From VAZQ01 sp963841105 (GTDB lineage: Bacteria > Pseudomonadota > Alphaproteobacteria > Rhizobiales > Xanthobacteraceae): a stretch of DNA of 64,000 nt. Made by a program: the position numbers and the translations under genes. The notes below the pieces were generated by a model. The model did not search any database, had not been told where the DNA came from, and worked only from the letters and a program-made list of their open reading frames with translations. Location of the stretch: assembly GCA_963841105.1 (NCBI GenBank), contig CAWJCB010000028.1, forward strand, positions 62,001 through 126,000, in the 5' to 3' direction. Below, piece after piece: positions 51,461 to 60,959 of the stretch. Every line of letters begins with the position of its first letter. Position 1 is the first letter of the stretch.

Positions 51461-52630
51461 TCATCCGCCATTTCTCACCGCCTGAACGATCTTCCGGGCG
51501 GCGTCGTCGAGGTCATCGGCCGGGGTGACGTTGAGGTTGGATGTTGCGATGATGTCTTTGCCGCGCTCGACATTGGTTCCTTCAAGCCGCACGACCAGCG
51601 GAACGCGCAGCCCGACTTCGCTAACTGCCGCGACCACGCCTTCGGCGATCACATCGCATTTCATGATCCCGCCGAATATGTTGACGAGAATGCCTTTGAC
51701 CTTGGGGTCGGCGGTGATGATCTTGAAAGCCGCCGCGACCTTCTCTTTGCTCGCCCCGCCGCCCACATCCAGAAAATTCGCCGGCGACTCGCCATAGAGC
51801 TTGATGATGTCCATTGTCGCCATGGCAAGCCCGGCGCCATTGACCATGCAACCGATGGTGCCGTCGAGGGCGACATAATTGAGGTCATAGCGCGAAGCTT
51901 CGATCTCCTTGGGGTCTTCTTCGGTCAGGTCACGCAACGCGACGATGTCGGAATGCCGATAAAGGGCGCTGTCGTCGAACGCGATCTTCGCATCAAGACA
52001 AACGAGTTGCCCCGACTTGGTGACGACCAGAGGGTTGATTTCCAGGAGACTCATGTCGTTGGCGATGAACGCAGCATACAACCGCCCGACAAGGTTCTCG
52101 GCCTGCCTGGCGAGATCGCCGCGCAGCGCAAGCGCCTCGGCTGCGAGCCGTCCGTGGTGCGCCATGACGCCGGTCGCAGGATCGACGGCAAACGTCACGA
52201 TCTTGTCGGGCTCATGGCGGGCGACTTCCTCGATGTCCATGCCGCCGGCGGTCGATAATACGAAGGCGATGCGCGCGGCCTCGCGGTCGACGAGCGCCGA
52301 GAGATAGAGCTCACGATCGATGGCGGAGCCTTCCTCGACGTAGAGCCGGTTGACCTCCTTCCCGTGTGGCCCTGTCTGGTGCGTGATGAGAGTGGAGCCG
52401 AGCAGACGCTGCGCTTCCTTGCGCACCTCCTCCGCCGAGCGCACGACCTTGACGCCGCCCGCCTTGCCGCGTCCGCCTGCATGGATCTGCGCTTTGACCA
52501 CGAGAACCGGCGAGCCAAGCTCCTTCGCTGCTGCAACGGCCTCGTCCACGGAAAGAGCCGCAATGCCGGGCGGCACCGGCACGCCCGCGTTTCGCAGCAC
52601 CGCTTTGGCCTGATATTCGTGAATATTCAT
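51461..52630 (-). CDS. sucC: Succinyl-CoA ligase [ADP-forming], beta subunit
   Basis: 389 residues from ATG 52630. ATP-grasp domain starting MNIHEYQAKAVLRNAGVPVPPG, with LVVKAQIHAGGRGKAGGVKVV, EINPLVVTKSGQLVCLDAKIAFDD and GLAMATMDIIKLYGESPANFLDVGGGA, then the C-terminal CoA-ligase domain with GGIMKCDVIAEG. Length and motifs are standard. Followed by sucD after 121 bases. The promoter would lie in 52631-52743, where I see no strong consensus. Confidence 0.96.
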   Translation of the reverse strand: MNIHEYQAKAVLRNAGVPVPPGIAALSVDEAVAAAKELGSPVLVVKAQIHAGGRGKAGGVKVVRSAEEVRKEAQRLLGSTLITHQTGPHGKEVNRLYVEEGSAIDRELYLSALVDREAARIAFVLSTAGGMDIEEVARHEPDKIVTFAVDPATGVMAHHGRLAAEALALRGDLARQAENLVGRLYAAFIANDMSLLEINPLVVTKSGQLVCLDAKIAFDDSALYRHSDIVALRDLTEEDPKEIEASRYDLNYVALDGTIGCMVNGAGLAMATMDIIKLYGESPANFLDVGGGASKEKVAAAFKIITADPKVKGILVNIFGGIMKCDVIAEGVVAAVSEVGLRVPLVVRLEGTNVERGKDIIATSNLNVTPADDLDDAARKIVQAVRNGG

Positions 52631-52743
52631 GGGAGGTCACTCAGGAGCGTCGTCGGGACTGGCAGTCTGACAGTAGCGGCGATAACGCTTGGGGCGCGGT
52701 CAAGCGCCGCGCCCCTCTCATCATCTCTCGCGTTGCGTCCGCG

Positions 52744-54895
52744 TCAATTCGCCAGCGGATCGGGCCGGATCTGGATATGCACAGCGCGTGGCTTGCTGCC
52801 CTTGCCGTTCTCCATAAGCCAGGGCGTCCGATCGCCGTTGGTGGTCCAAAGGCCGCGACCCTTCCAACCACCATTCGGATCGTCAATGCGCCCGTCGAAT
52901 CCCTTGGCGTAGAAACCCATCGGATACGGCACGCGTAGCGAGATCATCTGCCCGTCCTTGAATGCGACCAGGCCGCCCATAAGGTTGGCGGTCGACATGG
53001 GAATGTTCTCGCCGAGGCCGGACGTGTTGTGCTGGTTGACCCACGTATAGTAGCTCGATTTCAGCGCTGTTCTCGCCGATGCCTTCAAAGCCCGGTCCGG
53101 GATACTGGTGGAACGACCAGCCTTCGGGGCAGTGATCGCCCGTGGCCGCCGGGCCATTGAGCGGACCTTTGCACTTGCGCCGGTCGAAGCTCGCGAGATG
53201 CCCGCTCGAGAGAGAGCCCCAAACGACGCCATTCTTGTCGATGTCGCCGCCACGGATGCCAAAGCCCGGCGCCGGCACGTTGTAGACTTCCGACAATCCG
53301 GTCGCGGGATCGAAGCGCAGGAAGGCGGGTGTGCCGGCGAACACGCCGACAGTGTACCAGATCGAGCCATCCACGGGGCTCGGCATCACCGCATAGGGTC
53401 CGGAACCCGGCACGATGCGCTTATCCTTGGCCGGGTCGATCGCCTGGTTCGGCTCCACGTAATCGTCACGCTTGCCGTTGCCGTTGGTGTCGAGCACGAA
53501 CGGCGACCAGCCCTGCGATTTTGCCGCGTCGCCGGTCTCGTCAAACATTTTGGTGTTGACCCAGCCGGCGACCGGACCGGTACCGCTGAGCCACAGCGTG
53601 TCGTTGGCGTCGTAGCCGAACTGCGGGTGATGCGTCCCGAAGCAGGTGTCGACAAAGGTATATTTCATCGTCTTGGGATCGAGCATCGCGACTTGACGGG
53701 GCGATTTATCGAGCGGGAAGGCCTCGGCCGACGGATGGCCCGACCCCTTCTTGCAGAAGGCCGGGTTTTCCATGCCGCGCACGGTCGCGGCCAGCCAGAC
53801 CCTGCCCTTCTTGTCGAACATGGAATTGTGATTGTTGGCGCGGGTATCCCAGATCTTTTCCTCGCCCCAGTAGGCGGAGGGCGCGAGCGGCTTCACGCTG
53901 GCAGCATGACCAGGCCCAAGCGATTCCGGCATGTTTGCATCCTGCACCGGCATCTTGAAGATCGTTACCTTGCTCGTTTTCGAATCCAAGATCGGCATAT
54001 TGTCGGTGGAGTATTCCGGCGAGCCGTAGAGCGGCCCGTTGGCGTTGACGGTTGGATTTCGACGATCCGAAGCAATCAGGTCGTGCAGATAGTGCTTGTC
54101 CGTGCTCCACTCCCAGGAGGAGACGACGATATTGCGTTCAACGCCCTGCGGCCGCGTCGGCTTGCTCTTCGGCAGCTCGCCTTTCGCGACGCGGTCGGTC
54201 CAGTCGCCGAGATATTCAAACGGCGCACCCCCAAACGCACCCGCGAGCTGGTTGGTCATCTGCTCTCCGGATTGGCCGGACTGGATGCGGCGCCTCCATG
54301 CGGCGTCGCCCGACTTGAACTCGCCGAATGCCGCGGGAATGGTTCGCGTCGATTCCTGACCCAGCGCATGGCAACCGACGCAGCCGATGTTCTTCATCTG
54401 CTTGAGCCAGTCGACCTGTGTGAGCTTCTCCGGAATATTGCCCTTGCCGCCGAATTTGTCCTTCTCCGGAATCTTCATCATCGCGTACCAGTAGATCGCC
54501 GGATAATATTTTGCGGCCGCGGATTCGTTCGGCGCAATGACAGCAGTGAGGTTGAGCTGCTGGCCCGGTTCGCCGTCGACTTTAGGCGAATCGACGAGGC
54601 CATAGCCGCGCACCCAGACTTTGTATTTGGCATTCGGCAAATCGGGGAGCACGTAGCGACCCTGATCGTCGGTGACCACCATCCTGGCAAACTTCGTGGG
54701 GAGGTCGGTTGTCTCGGCAATGACCCACACGCCAGCCTCGGGACCGTTCGAGCTGCGCACCACGCCGCCGATATCGTCATTGTCGATTGCGACGGGGGTC
54801 GCCTGCTGCGCAAGTGCGGAGATCGGAATATCCGTCGCCATACCTGCCAGCACAATTGCTGCCACTGTCGAACACAGCATCGTTCTGAGCTTCAT
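52744..54895 (-). pseudogene. Secreted beta-propeller protein with a carboxypeptidase-regulatory-like domain and CXXCH motif, frameshifted
   Basis: Starts at ATG 54895 with GGAGGAGG upstream and has a signal peptide to about residue 29 (ISALAQ). Domain order: a CarboxypepD_reg-like beta-sandwich at about 40-110 (GGVVRSSNGPEAGVWVIAETTDL, DDQGRYVLPDLPNAKYKVWVRGYG), a CVGCH heme-type site at 172-176, then virginiamycin-B-lyase-like propeller repeats (LWLSGTGPVAGW, GSIWYTVG, GVVWGSLSSGHLASFDR). At TTT 53059-53061 one extra base shifts the frame; the next frame continues SSYYTWVNQHNTSGLGENI to 52744. The full product is about 717 residues. Function is unknown; the heme site hints at periplasmic electron transfer or substrate oxidation. 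Confidence 0.72.
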
Positions 54896-54994
54896 GTCGT
54901 CCTCCTCCGATCATCAATCAGCCGTCAGCTTCGCTGACAGTCAGCAGGTAACTAATTTAGTGCGTGTATTCAGTTAGTCGTTCCATTCTCCGCC

Positions 54995-55125
54995 GTCATC
55001 GCCCGCTTTTAGACGGGCGATCCAGTAGCCGCTGCTCAGTGAGGGCTATCACGCTCGCTTGTCGGTCCACCGTGGTCCACCCGGACTAACGAGATTACTG
55101 GATGCCCCGCATGCACGGGGCATGA
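54995..55125. repeat. Pair of palindromic repeats, family 4, head to head
   Basis: GTCATCGCCCGC-TTTTAGA-CGGGCGATCCAGTA at 54995-55026 is mirrored by TACTGGATGCCCCG-CATGCA-CGGGGCATGAC at 55096-55125. Each unit is a hairpin and the two face each other, like a bacterial interspersed mosaic element. No coding capacity. They fill most of the 292-base gap between the propeller gene and the ABC binding protein. Confidence 0.8.
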
Positions 55126-55187
55126 CGCTCGAGAATGTGGCTCTAGACCGAGCTTAGCTGAAGACACGCCGTAGGCACCTCTGTAAT

Positions 55188-56171
55188 TCATGACTTCGGC
55201 TGCGGCAGGAACTTGTTCGTATACACCTTCTCGAGATCCATCGGCTCCTTGAGCAGGTCTACGTCCATGAGCGCCTTCTGCAAGGACTGCCATCCCGCCG
55301 GATCGGAATGTCCAATCCCGTTCTTCTGCGTGTCGGCGCTGTCAAGCAAGGTGAGCACGGCCGGCAGCTTGAGCTTATTGTATGTGTTGTCGAGCGTGGG
55401 CTGTGCCTTGATGGTAAGAGCAAATGCCTCGTCCGGATGGGACTTCGCATAGGCCCAACCGCGGACGAATGCACGGGTAAACCGCCCAACCAGGTCCGGC
55501 TTTTTCTCGATGGTGGCGGCGTTGACGATAAGGCTTGAACTGTACATCGGCAGGCCGAGGTCGCGGAAGAGGAGCCAATCCATGTCGATGCCCTCGGGGA
55601 TTGGCCGGATGCCGTCGTTGAAGAAGAACGCGACCCCGGCATCGATCCGGCCGGCGATGATGAGTTGCGCCACGGCAAGGTCGGCGGGCACTTCGTTGAT
55701 CTTCGCCGTGTCGATATTCTGCAACTTGGCGACGACACGCCACTGGCGCTCCACCGCGCTCTTGAGCTGCAAGCCCAAGCGCTTGCCATAGAGGTCGGTG
55801 AGCTTCTTGATGCCGGTGCTTTTCGGAAAGACGATCCCGGTAGGGCTGCTTTGCAGAATGACCGCGGTGGTCACAACCGGCAGCGCGCGCGAGTACGCGA
55901 GCAGCGCTTGATCGGCGGTGGCATAGCCGAAATCGACATCACCCGTGCCGACCAGCTTGACCGTTACGCTCGATCCCTCACCCGGCAGCACGCGGACTTC
56001 GAGATTCTCGTCCTTGAAGAAACCCTTCTCCTGCGCCACCCAGACGCCCGAATGCTCGGCGCCAAACACCCAATCGAGCCGCAGTGAAACCTTGTCCTGC
56101 GCCAACGCCGGCGCCGGCAGGCGCGCCATCACAAGGACCAGAGCGAACGCCAGCAGGATTGCGCGCTTCAT
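55188..56171 (-). CDS. ABC transporter periplasmic binding protein, NMT1/THI5-like
   Basis: 327 residues from ATG 56171. Signal peptide ILLAFALVLVMARLPAPALAQ; then SLRLDWVFGAEHSGVWVAQEKGFFKDENLEVRVLPGEGS and GDVDFGYATADQALLAYSRALPV, the pattern of the NMT1/THI5-like/NitT branch that binds pyrimidines, sulfonates or nitrate. No ligand-specific feature can be read. It follows the 2-oxoglutarate oxygenase gene by 43 bases; the matching ATPase and permease are transcribed away on the other strand from 57527. Confidence 0.86.
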   Translation of the reverse strand: MKRAILLAFALVLVMARLPAPALAQDKVSLRLDWVFGAEHSGVWVAQEKGFFKDENLEVRVLPGEGSSVTVKLVGTGDVDFGYATADQALLAYSRALPVVTTAVILQSSPTGIVFPKSTGIKKLTDLYGKRLGLQLKSAVERQWRVVAKLQNIDTAKINEVPADLAVAQLIIAGRIDAGVAFFFNDGIRPIPEGIDMDWLLFRDLGLPMYSSSLIVNAATIEKKPDLVGRFTRAFVRGWAYAKSHPDEAFALTIKAQPTLDNTYNKLKLPAVLTLLDSADTQKNGIGHSDPAGWQSLQKALMDVDLLKEPMDLEKVYTNKFLPQPKS

Positions 56172-56214
56172 GTCATATCCTCATTGTTTCGTCGGCTCGT
56201 CTCGAACGGCTCCC

Positions 56215-57291
56215 TCAACCGGCGAGAGCGACGGGACGCTCGGCCGCAACCGGCGGCCGTTCGCCGCGGGCGGCAAGAATCTTGGCGCGCCAATGCGCGC
56301 CGGCGGTCGTGGGCGCATAGCGCGGCGGATTGCCCGGCTCGATACAGCTTTCGAAGCAGCGCACTTCGACGTCGTGGTTGGGCACCTGGAAATAGGCAAC
56401 CGACATGCGCGTGGTGTTGGCGCGCACGGCTTCCGGCGGATTGACGACGCGATGGACGGTCGAGACCCAGCGATCATTGGTCCAGCGCATGAGCAGGTCG
56501 CCGATATTGACGACAAAGCCATTCTCGATGGTGGGCACGTCGATCCAGGTGCCGTCGCGGCGCACCACCTGAAGGCCGCCTGGGGCTGCTTCCGTGCGCA
56601 GGATGGTGAACGCGCCATAGTCGGAATGCGCGCCTGCACGAATCTGCCCAGGCAAGGGCGGTACCGGCTGCGCCGGATAGAAATTCAGCCGCATGGTGCT
56701 GACGTGACGGTTCATTTTGCCGGCGAAGAACTCCTCGGGCAGATCGAGCGCAAGCGCAAATATGCGCGCGAGACGCGCGCAGAGATCTTCCATTACCTGA
56801 AAATACGCTGTGACTGCGGCACGAAAGCCAGTCGGACGTCTCGGCCACAAATTTTGATGGAAGTGAATGGAGCCAAATGCATCCGTCCAGTACGCGCCGG
56901 TACCCTGCTCAAGGGGCCCGATGGCGAAGCTCTCCTGCAAATCAGGAGGCACCCCGGCCGCCAGCGTGTTGCCGAGACTTTGATCCGCCAGGCTGTTGTA
57001 GCCGCGGCTTACGGCGGCGGCCGGTCGTGCGATCTCCATCTTCTCTTCACGGCTCAGCGCGAAGAAAGCGCGACCCTCCCGATAAATGTCGGCAAGCGCC
57101 ACTTGATGGACGCCGTGTCCGACGATGCAGAAGAAGCCTACCTCTTCGCAAGCACGCGCGATGGCGCCGACGACGGCGCTCTTTTCGCCAGCGGTGGTGA
57201 ACGGCGAGATGTCGATGATCGGAATCTCGGCGTCTGCCGCGGCTGCCCTCTCCCGATCGGGGATGAAATCATCGCTCGGCATGCTTGACAT
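56215..57291 (-). CDS. 2-oxoglutarate/Fe(II)-dependent oxygenase, isopenicillin N synthase-like
   Basis: 358 residues from ATG 57291 (ATG 57282 possible). N-terminal DIOX_N part (EIPIIDISPFTTAGEKSAVVGAIARACEEVGFFCIVGHG) and catalytic 2OG-FeII part with the facial triad H222, D224 (AHSDYGAFT) and H280 (STVHRVVN), plus R295-M-S297 for 2-oxoglutarate binding. Family members hydroxylate, demethylate or cyclise small molecules. Its position beside an NMT1-type transporter suggests it oxidises the imported compound, for example removal of a sulfonate or N-alkyl group; the substrate is unknown. Confidence 0.87.
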   Translation of the reverse strand: MSSMPSDDFIPDRERAAAADAEIPIIDISPFTTAGEKSAVVGAIARACEEVGFFCIVGHGVHQVALADIYREGRAFFALSREEKMEIARPAAAVSRGYNSLADQSLGNTLAAGVPPDLQESFAIGPLEQGTGAYWTDAFGSIHFHQNLWPRRPTGFRAAVTAYFQVMEDLCARLARIFALALDLPEEFFAGKMNRHVSTMRLNFYPAQPVPPLPGQIRAGAHSDYGAFTILRTEAAPGGLQVVRRDGTWIDVPTIENGFVVNIGDLLMRWTNDRWVSTVHRVVNPPEAVRANTTRMSVAYFQVPNHDVEVRCFESCIEPGNPPRYAPTTAGAHWRAKILAARGERPPVAAERPVALAG

Positions 57292-57526
57292 GGAAGCCTC
57301 GGGAGTGAGGGTTGGGAAGAACTGGTGCTGTGTTGACGCACATTTCCCGCTTCTTCTATTGTGCGGGAAAAGCGGCGTTGTGACAAGGCAAGTCGCATGT
57401 CCGATAAATGTCCGGTGCGCGTCTGATGATCCGGCGGTTCGAGGCCCGCGCGCCGCTCAAGCAAGCATGTTTGCGAGCTGCACGGCGGCAAAGCGTTAAT
57501 CAGCGTCGAGCGCCTTCGGGACACTG

Positions 57527-58333
57527 GTGACGAAGCTTCCCGCGATCGACATTCAGGACATCACGGTCCGGTTCCGCACTCCGGACGGTCCGCTCACGGC
57601 GTTGGAGCATATCAGCGCAACAATTGCGCCGCGTTCGTTCCTTACCGTGGTCGGACCGTCGGGTTGCGGTAAGACCACGCTGCTGAAAGTGCTTTCCGGC
57701 GTGCTGGCGCCCAGCTCCGGCGAGGTGTGCTTCGACGGCCGTCCCCGCAAGGAGGCGAACATGACGGGGCACATCGGCTATGTCTTTCAGCGCCCGATGC
57801 TGCTGCCGTGGCGCAGCGCGATCGATAACGTGATGCTTACCATGGAGGTGACGCGAAAGCAGATACGGCCGCAGCAACGGGAGGCAGAGGCGCGCCGATG
57901 GCTCGAAATTGTGGGCCTCAAAGGTTTCGAGGAACGGCATCCCCATGAGCTATCGGGTGGCATGCAGCAGCGCGTGTCGCTGGCGCGTGCGCTCGTGTTC
58001 CAGCCCCGCATCCTCCTGATGGACGAGCCGTTCGCCGCTCTGGACGAGATCACCCGTGAGGCGATGCAGGATGAGTTGCTGCGGATGTGGGCGCGCATCG
58101 ACACGACGGTGGTGTTCATTACCCACAGCATTCCCGAAGCGGTGCTCCTGTCGGAGAAGATCCTGGTGCTCTCCGCCCGCCCCGGCCGGATCATCGAGGC
58201 CATCGATGTGCCGTTCGCGCGACCGCGCACCGAATCAATTCGGGGATTGCCGCGCTTTGCCGAGCTCACGGAGCATATCCGCCAACATCTGCGCGCCGGC
58301 CGCGCGGACATCGAAAGGCCTGATCCATGTTGA
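57527..58333 (+). CDS. ABC transporter ATPase, NitT/TauT family
   Basis: 268 residues from GTG 57527. Walker A GPSGCGKTT, Q-loop YVFQRPMLLPW, signature LSGGMQQRVSL, Walker B ILLMDEPF, switch ITHSIPEA. Divergent from the 2-oxoglutarate oxygenase with 235 bases between, the likely shared control region; no clear operator palindrome was seen there. Its stop overlaps the permease start by seven bases. Confidence 0.88.
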   Translation: MTKLPAIDIQDITVRFRTPDGPLTALEHISATIAPRSFLTVVGPSGCGKTTLLKVLSGVLAPSSGEVCFDGRPRKEANMTGHIGYVFQRPMLLPWRSAIDNVMLTMEVTRKQIRPQQREAEARRWLEIVGLKGFEERHPHELSGGMQQRVSLARALVFQPRILLMDEPFAALDEITREAMQDELLRMWARIDTTVVFITHSIPEAVLLSEKILVLSARPGRIIEAIDVPFARPRTESIRGLPRFAELTEHIRQHLRAGRADIERPDPC

Positions 58334-59109
58334 AAGGCAGGATGTCGTTGATCGCCGGGCAGGCATTCGTCTTCGCGGCATTTTTCGGCCTGTGGGAATT
58401 GGCGGTGCGCCTCCTCCACGCCCGTCCGGTCATCCTGCCCGCTCCTTCCGTGATCTTCGCCAAAATCTGGGAGCAGCGGGAGATGCTGCTGGCAAATACC
58501 TGGCCCACCTTCGTCGCCATTGCGCTCGGATTTGCCGCCGCTGTGCTCACAGGGTTCATTCTTGCCGTAGGCATCTCGTATTCGCGCGCCGTGCGCGAGC
58601 TGACCTATCCGTTTCTGGTGACTGCGCAGGTGCTGCCGAAGGTGGCGTTTGCGCCGCTTTTTCTCATCTGGTTCGGCTTCGGCATCACCCCCAAGGTGGT
58701 CATCGCCGCATTGATTGCGTTCTTCCCCATTGTCATCAACACCGCGAAGGGGCTTGGCTCCGTCGAGGTCGAGCTGCTGCAGTACATGGATTCCCTGGGC
58801 GCGACCTGGAGCGAGAAGTTTCTCAAGATCAGCCTTCCCTGGGCGCTTCCGTATATCTTTGCCGCCTTCAAGATCTCGATCACGCTGGCGATCGTGGGGG
58901 CTGTGGTTGGCGAGTTCGTCGCCGCGGGCGAGGGTCTGGGCTATGTGATCAATGCGGCCAATATCGCGCTGGACACCGAGCTGATGTTTGCCGGTATCCT
59001 TGTTCTCAGCGTCCTCGGGATTCTCATGTTTCTCGCCGTCGTGGCGGCTGAGCAGATTGCCACCGGCGAATGGCAACAGAGCGACGACACTTTGGCGGCC
59101 ACGATGTGA
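58327..59109 (+). CDS. ABC transporter permease, NitT/TauT family
   Basis: 260 residues from ATG 58327, overlapping the ATPase gene. Six membrane helices; LPAPSVIFAKIWEQRE near the N terminus, coupling loop MDSLGATWSEKFLKISLPWALP and FKISITLAIVGAVVGEFVAAGEGLGYVI, typical of this family. Together with the ATPase at 57527 and the binding protein at 55188 it forms a complete importer. Confidence 0.88.
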   Translation: MLKGRMSLIAGQAFVFAAFFGLWELAVRLLHARPVILPAPSVIFAKIWEQREMLLANTWPTFVAIALGFAAAVLTGFILAVGISYSRAVRELTYPFLVTAQVLPKVAFAPLFLIWFGFGITPKVVIAALIAFFPIVINTAKGLGSVEVELLQYMDSLGATWSEKFLKISLPWALPYIFAAFKISITLAIVGAVVGEFVAAGEGLGYVINAANIALDTELMFAGILVLSVLGILMFLAVVAAEQIATGEWQQSDDTLAATM

Positions 59110-59175
59110 GAGCATCAGAGAACAAAGCCGATCGCGGTTAAGAAACGGGGAAGGAAAGGCTGAAATAATGACGAG

Positions 59176-60141
59176 ATGCGCGTGTCGCCGGGTATGAGCA
59201 CTGAGTCTCCCTTCGCATCCGGCGAGGTAGCGGCCGAGCTCGCGCGCTGGCTGCGCCAGCTATCGAGCGAGCGGCACCTGTCGCCGAGAACGGTCGAGGC
59301 GTATGCGCGCGACGTGAACCAATTCTTGAGCTTTCTTGCACGCCATCTCGGTGAGCGCGTAACGCTTGCCAGGCTGTCACGGCTGCAACCCGTGGAGGTG
59401 CGCGCCTTCCTGGCGGCGCGCCGCGCCGACGGCATCAGCAGCCGCTCGCTCATGCGCATCCTTGCGGGCGCGCGTTCGTTCGCGCGCTTCCTCCAACGCG
59501 GCGGCAAGTCCAGCATCGGAGCGCTCTCGGCCGTACGCAGCCCCAAGACGGGCAGGACGTTGCCGCGACCTCTGAGCATTGCGAGCGCCAAGCATGTGAC
59601 GGCGATCGATGCACGTGCTGGTGAGGAGCGCGCACCTTGGATCCTGGCACGCGACGCCGCCGTGCTCGCGTTGCTCTACGGTTGCGGTCTGCGCATCTCC
59701 GAGGCGCTCGGTCTCAAGCGCAGCGACGTTTCCTTGCGCGGCGACACCGAGACGCTGCGGGTCAAAGGCAAGGGCGGCAAGCTGCGAGTCGTTCCCGTGT
59801 TGCCGCAGGTCGCAAAGGCAATCGTCGATTATGTGAGTGCGTGCCCTTACGACTTGGCCCCGGAAGGCCCATTGTTTGTCGGCGCACGCGGGGGCGTACT
59901 CTCGCCACGGATCCTGCAGCTTGCGATGGCGCGCATGCGCGGCGCCCTGGGATTGCCCGCAAGCGCCACCCCGCACGCGCTGCGACATTCCTTCGCAACG
60001 CACCTGCTCGCCAGGGGCGGCGACCTACGTGCCGTGCAGGAGCTGCTCGGCCACGCCTCGTTGTCGACCACGCAGATCTACACGGCCGTGGACACGGAAC
60101 GGCTGCTCGAAGCCTATCGCAGCGCCCATCCCCGCGCGTGA
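59176..60141 (+). CDS. xerC: Tyrosine recombinase XerC
   Basis: 321 residues from ATG 59176 (ATG 59194 possible). N-terminal SAM-like core-binding domain (LSPRTVEAYARDVNQFLSFL) and catalytic domain with the active-site Arg R173 in GCGLRISEAL, H267-A-L-R270 in HALRHSFATHLL and nucleophile Y302 in TTQIYTAVD. It resolves chromosome dimers at dif with XerD. Location between lpd and the DUF4337 gene is the normal chromosomal context in this group, so I treat it as the housekeeping enzyme and not a phage integrase. Confidence 0.93.
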   Translation: MRVSPGMSTESPFASGEVAAELARWLRQLSSERHLSPRTVEAYARDVNQFLSFLARHLGERVTLARLSRLQPVEVRAFLAARRADGISSRSLMRILAGARSFARFLQRGGKSSIGALSAVRSPKTGRTLPRPLSIASAKHVTAIDARAGEERAPWILARDAAVLALLYGCGLRISEALGLKRSDVSLRGDTETLRVKGKGGKLRVVPVLPQVAKAIVDYVSACPYDLAPEGPLFVGARGGVLSPRILQLAMARMRGALGLPASATPHALRHSFATHLLARGGDLRAVQELLGHASLSTTQIYTAVDTERLLEAYRSAHPRA

Positions 60142-60238
60142 CGGGCGCCTTCCCGCGCTTCGCGCGAGGATTTACTACCCGGGCTCGCCGCAACAATGAT
60201 ACGAACTGCAAATCCATCGCATTCGTGGGGAGGCTGAC

Positions 60239-60934
60239 ATGAGTCATAACGTGCACGCGGTCCAGCATGAAGTCGAGCACCAACTCGAGCATGAGCACGG
60301 CCATCCGCATGGCGAAGCGCATGAGAAGAAGCAGACGCAGAGCCAGAACAGGAAAATCGCGCTGCTGATCTCCGTCCTTGCGCTCTTTCTCGCGATATCG
60401 GAGACCCTTGGCAAAAGCGCACAAACGACTGGAATCGAGCTCAACATCAAGGCTTCGGACACCTGGAATTTCTTTCAGGCAAAAACGGTGCGGCAGACGA
60501 CGCTGCGTATCGCCGCCGAAGCCATGGCGATCGAGGCGGGCGCGCGACCGGACGAGGCTTTCCGGAAGGCAATGACCGACCAGGTCGACAAATGGAATGC
60601 CACAGTAAAGCGCTACGACTCGGACCCGAAGGAGCAGGACGGACGCAAGGAGCTGAGGGCGAAGGCCGAGCAATACGAGCACCAGCGTGACATTGCGATG
60701 TCGCGCTACCACAACTACGAATTCGGATCAGCGGCGTATCAGATCGGTATCGTCCTGGCGTCGGCGGCGGTCATCACCGGAGCAATGGCGCTGGCTTACG
60801 GCGCCGCGGCCGTCGGCGTCATTGGCCTGGTCTTCACTGGTCTCGGGCTGTTCGCGCCCGAGGCTCTTCATGAAGCGGTCCACTGGTTCTCGCACTTCTT
60901 TCAAGCCGCCGGGGGACCATTGAGTACCCATTGA
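60239..60934 (+). CDS. DUF4337 membrane protein with a His/Glu-rich N terminus
   Basis: 231 residues from ATG 60239. The first 35 residues are rich in His and Glu (HEVEHQLEHEHGHPHGEAHE), a possible metal-binding tail. A membrane helix follows (IALLISVLALFLAISETLG), then a soluble helical region with alternating charge (residues 75-155), and two more helices near the C terminus (IGIVLASAAVITGAMALAYG; VGVIGLVFTGLGLFAPEAL). This layout is that of DUF4337 proteins, whose role is unknown. Confidence 0.82.
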   Translation: MSHNVHAVQHEVEHQLEHEHGHPHGEAHEKKQTQSQNRKIALLISVLALFLAISETLGKSAQTTGIELNIKASDTWNFFQAKTVRQTTLRIAAEAMAIEAGARPDEAFRKAMTDQVDKWNATVKRYDSDPKEQDGRKELRAKAEQYEHQRDIAMSRYHNYEFGSAAYQIGIVLASAAVITGAMALAYGAAAVGVIGLVFTGLGLFAPEALHEAVHWFSHFFQAAGGPLSTH

Positions 60935-60959
60935 GCGAGCCGAGGGTCAGGCGCGCAGG

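Noticed and set aside
59176..60141. Integrase of a genomic island
   Set aside because: Sequence length and neighbourhood fit housekeeping XerC; no tRNA or attachment-site repeat is nearby.
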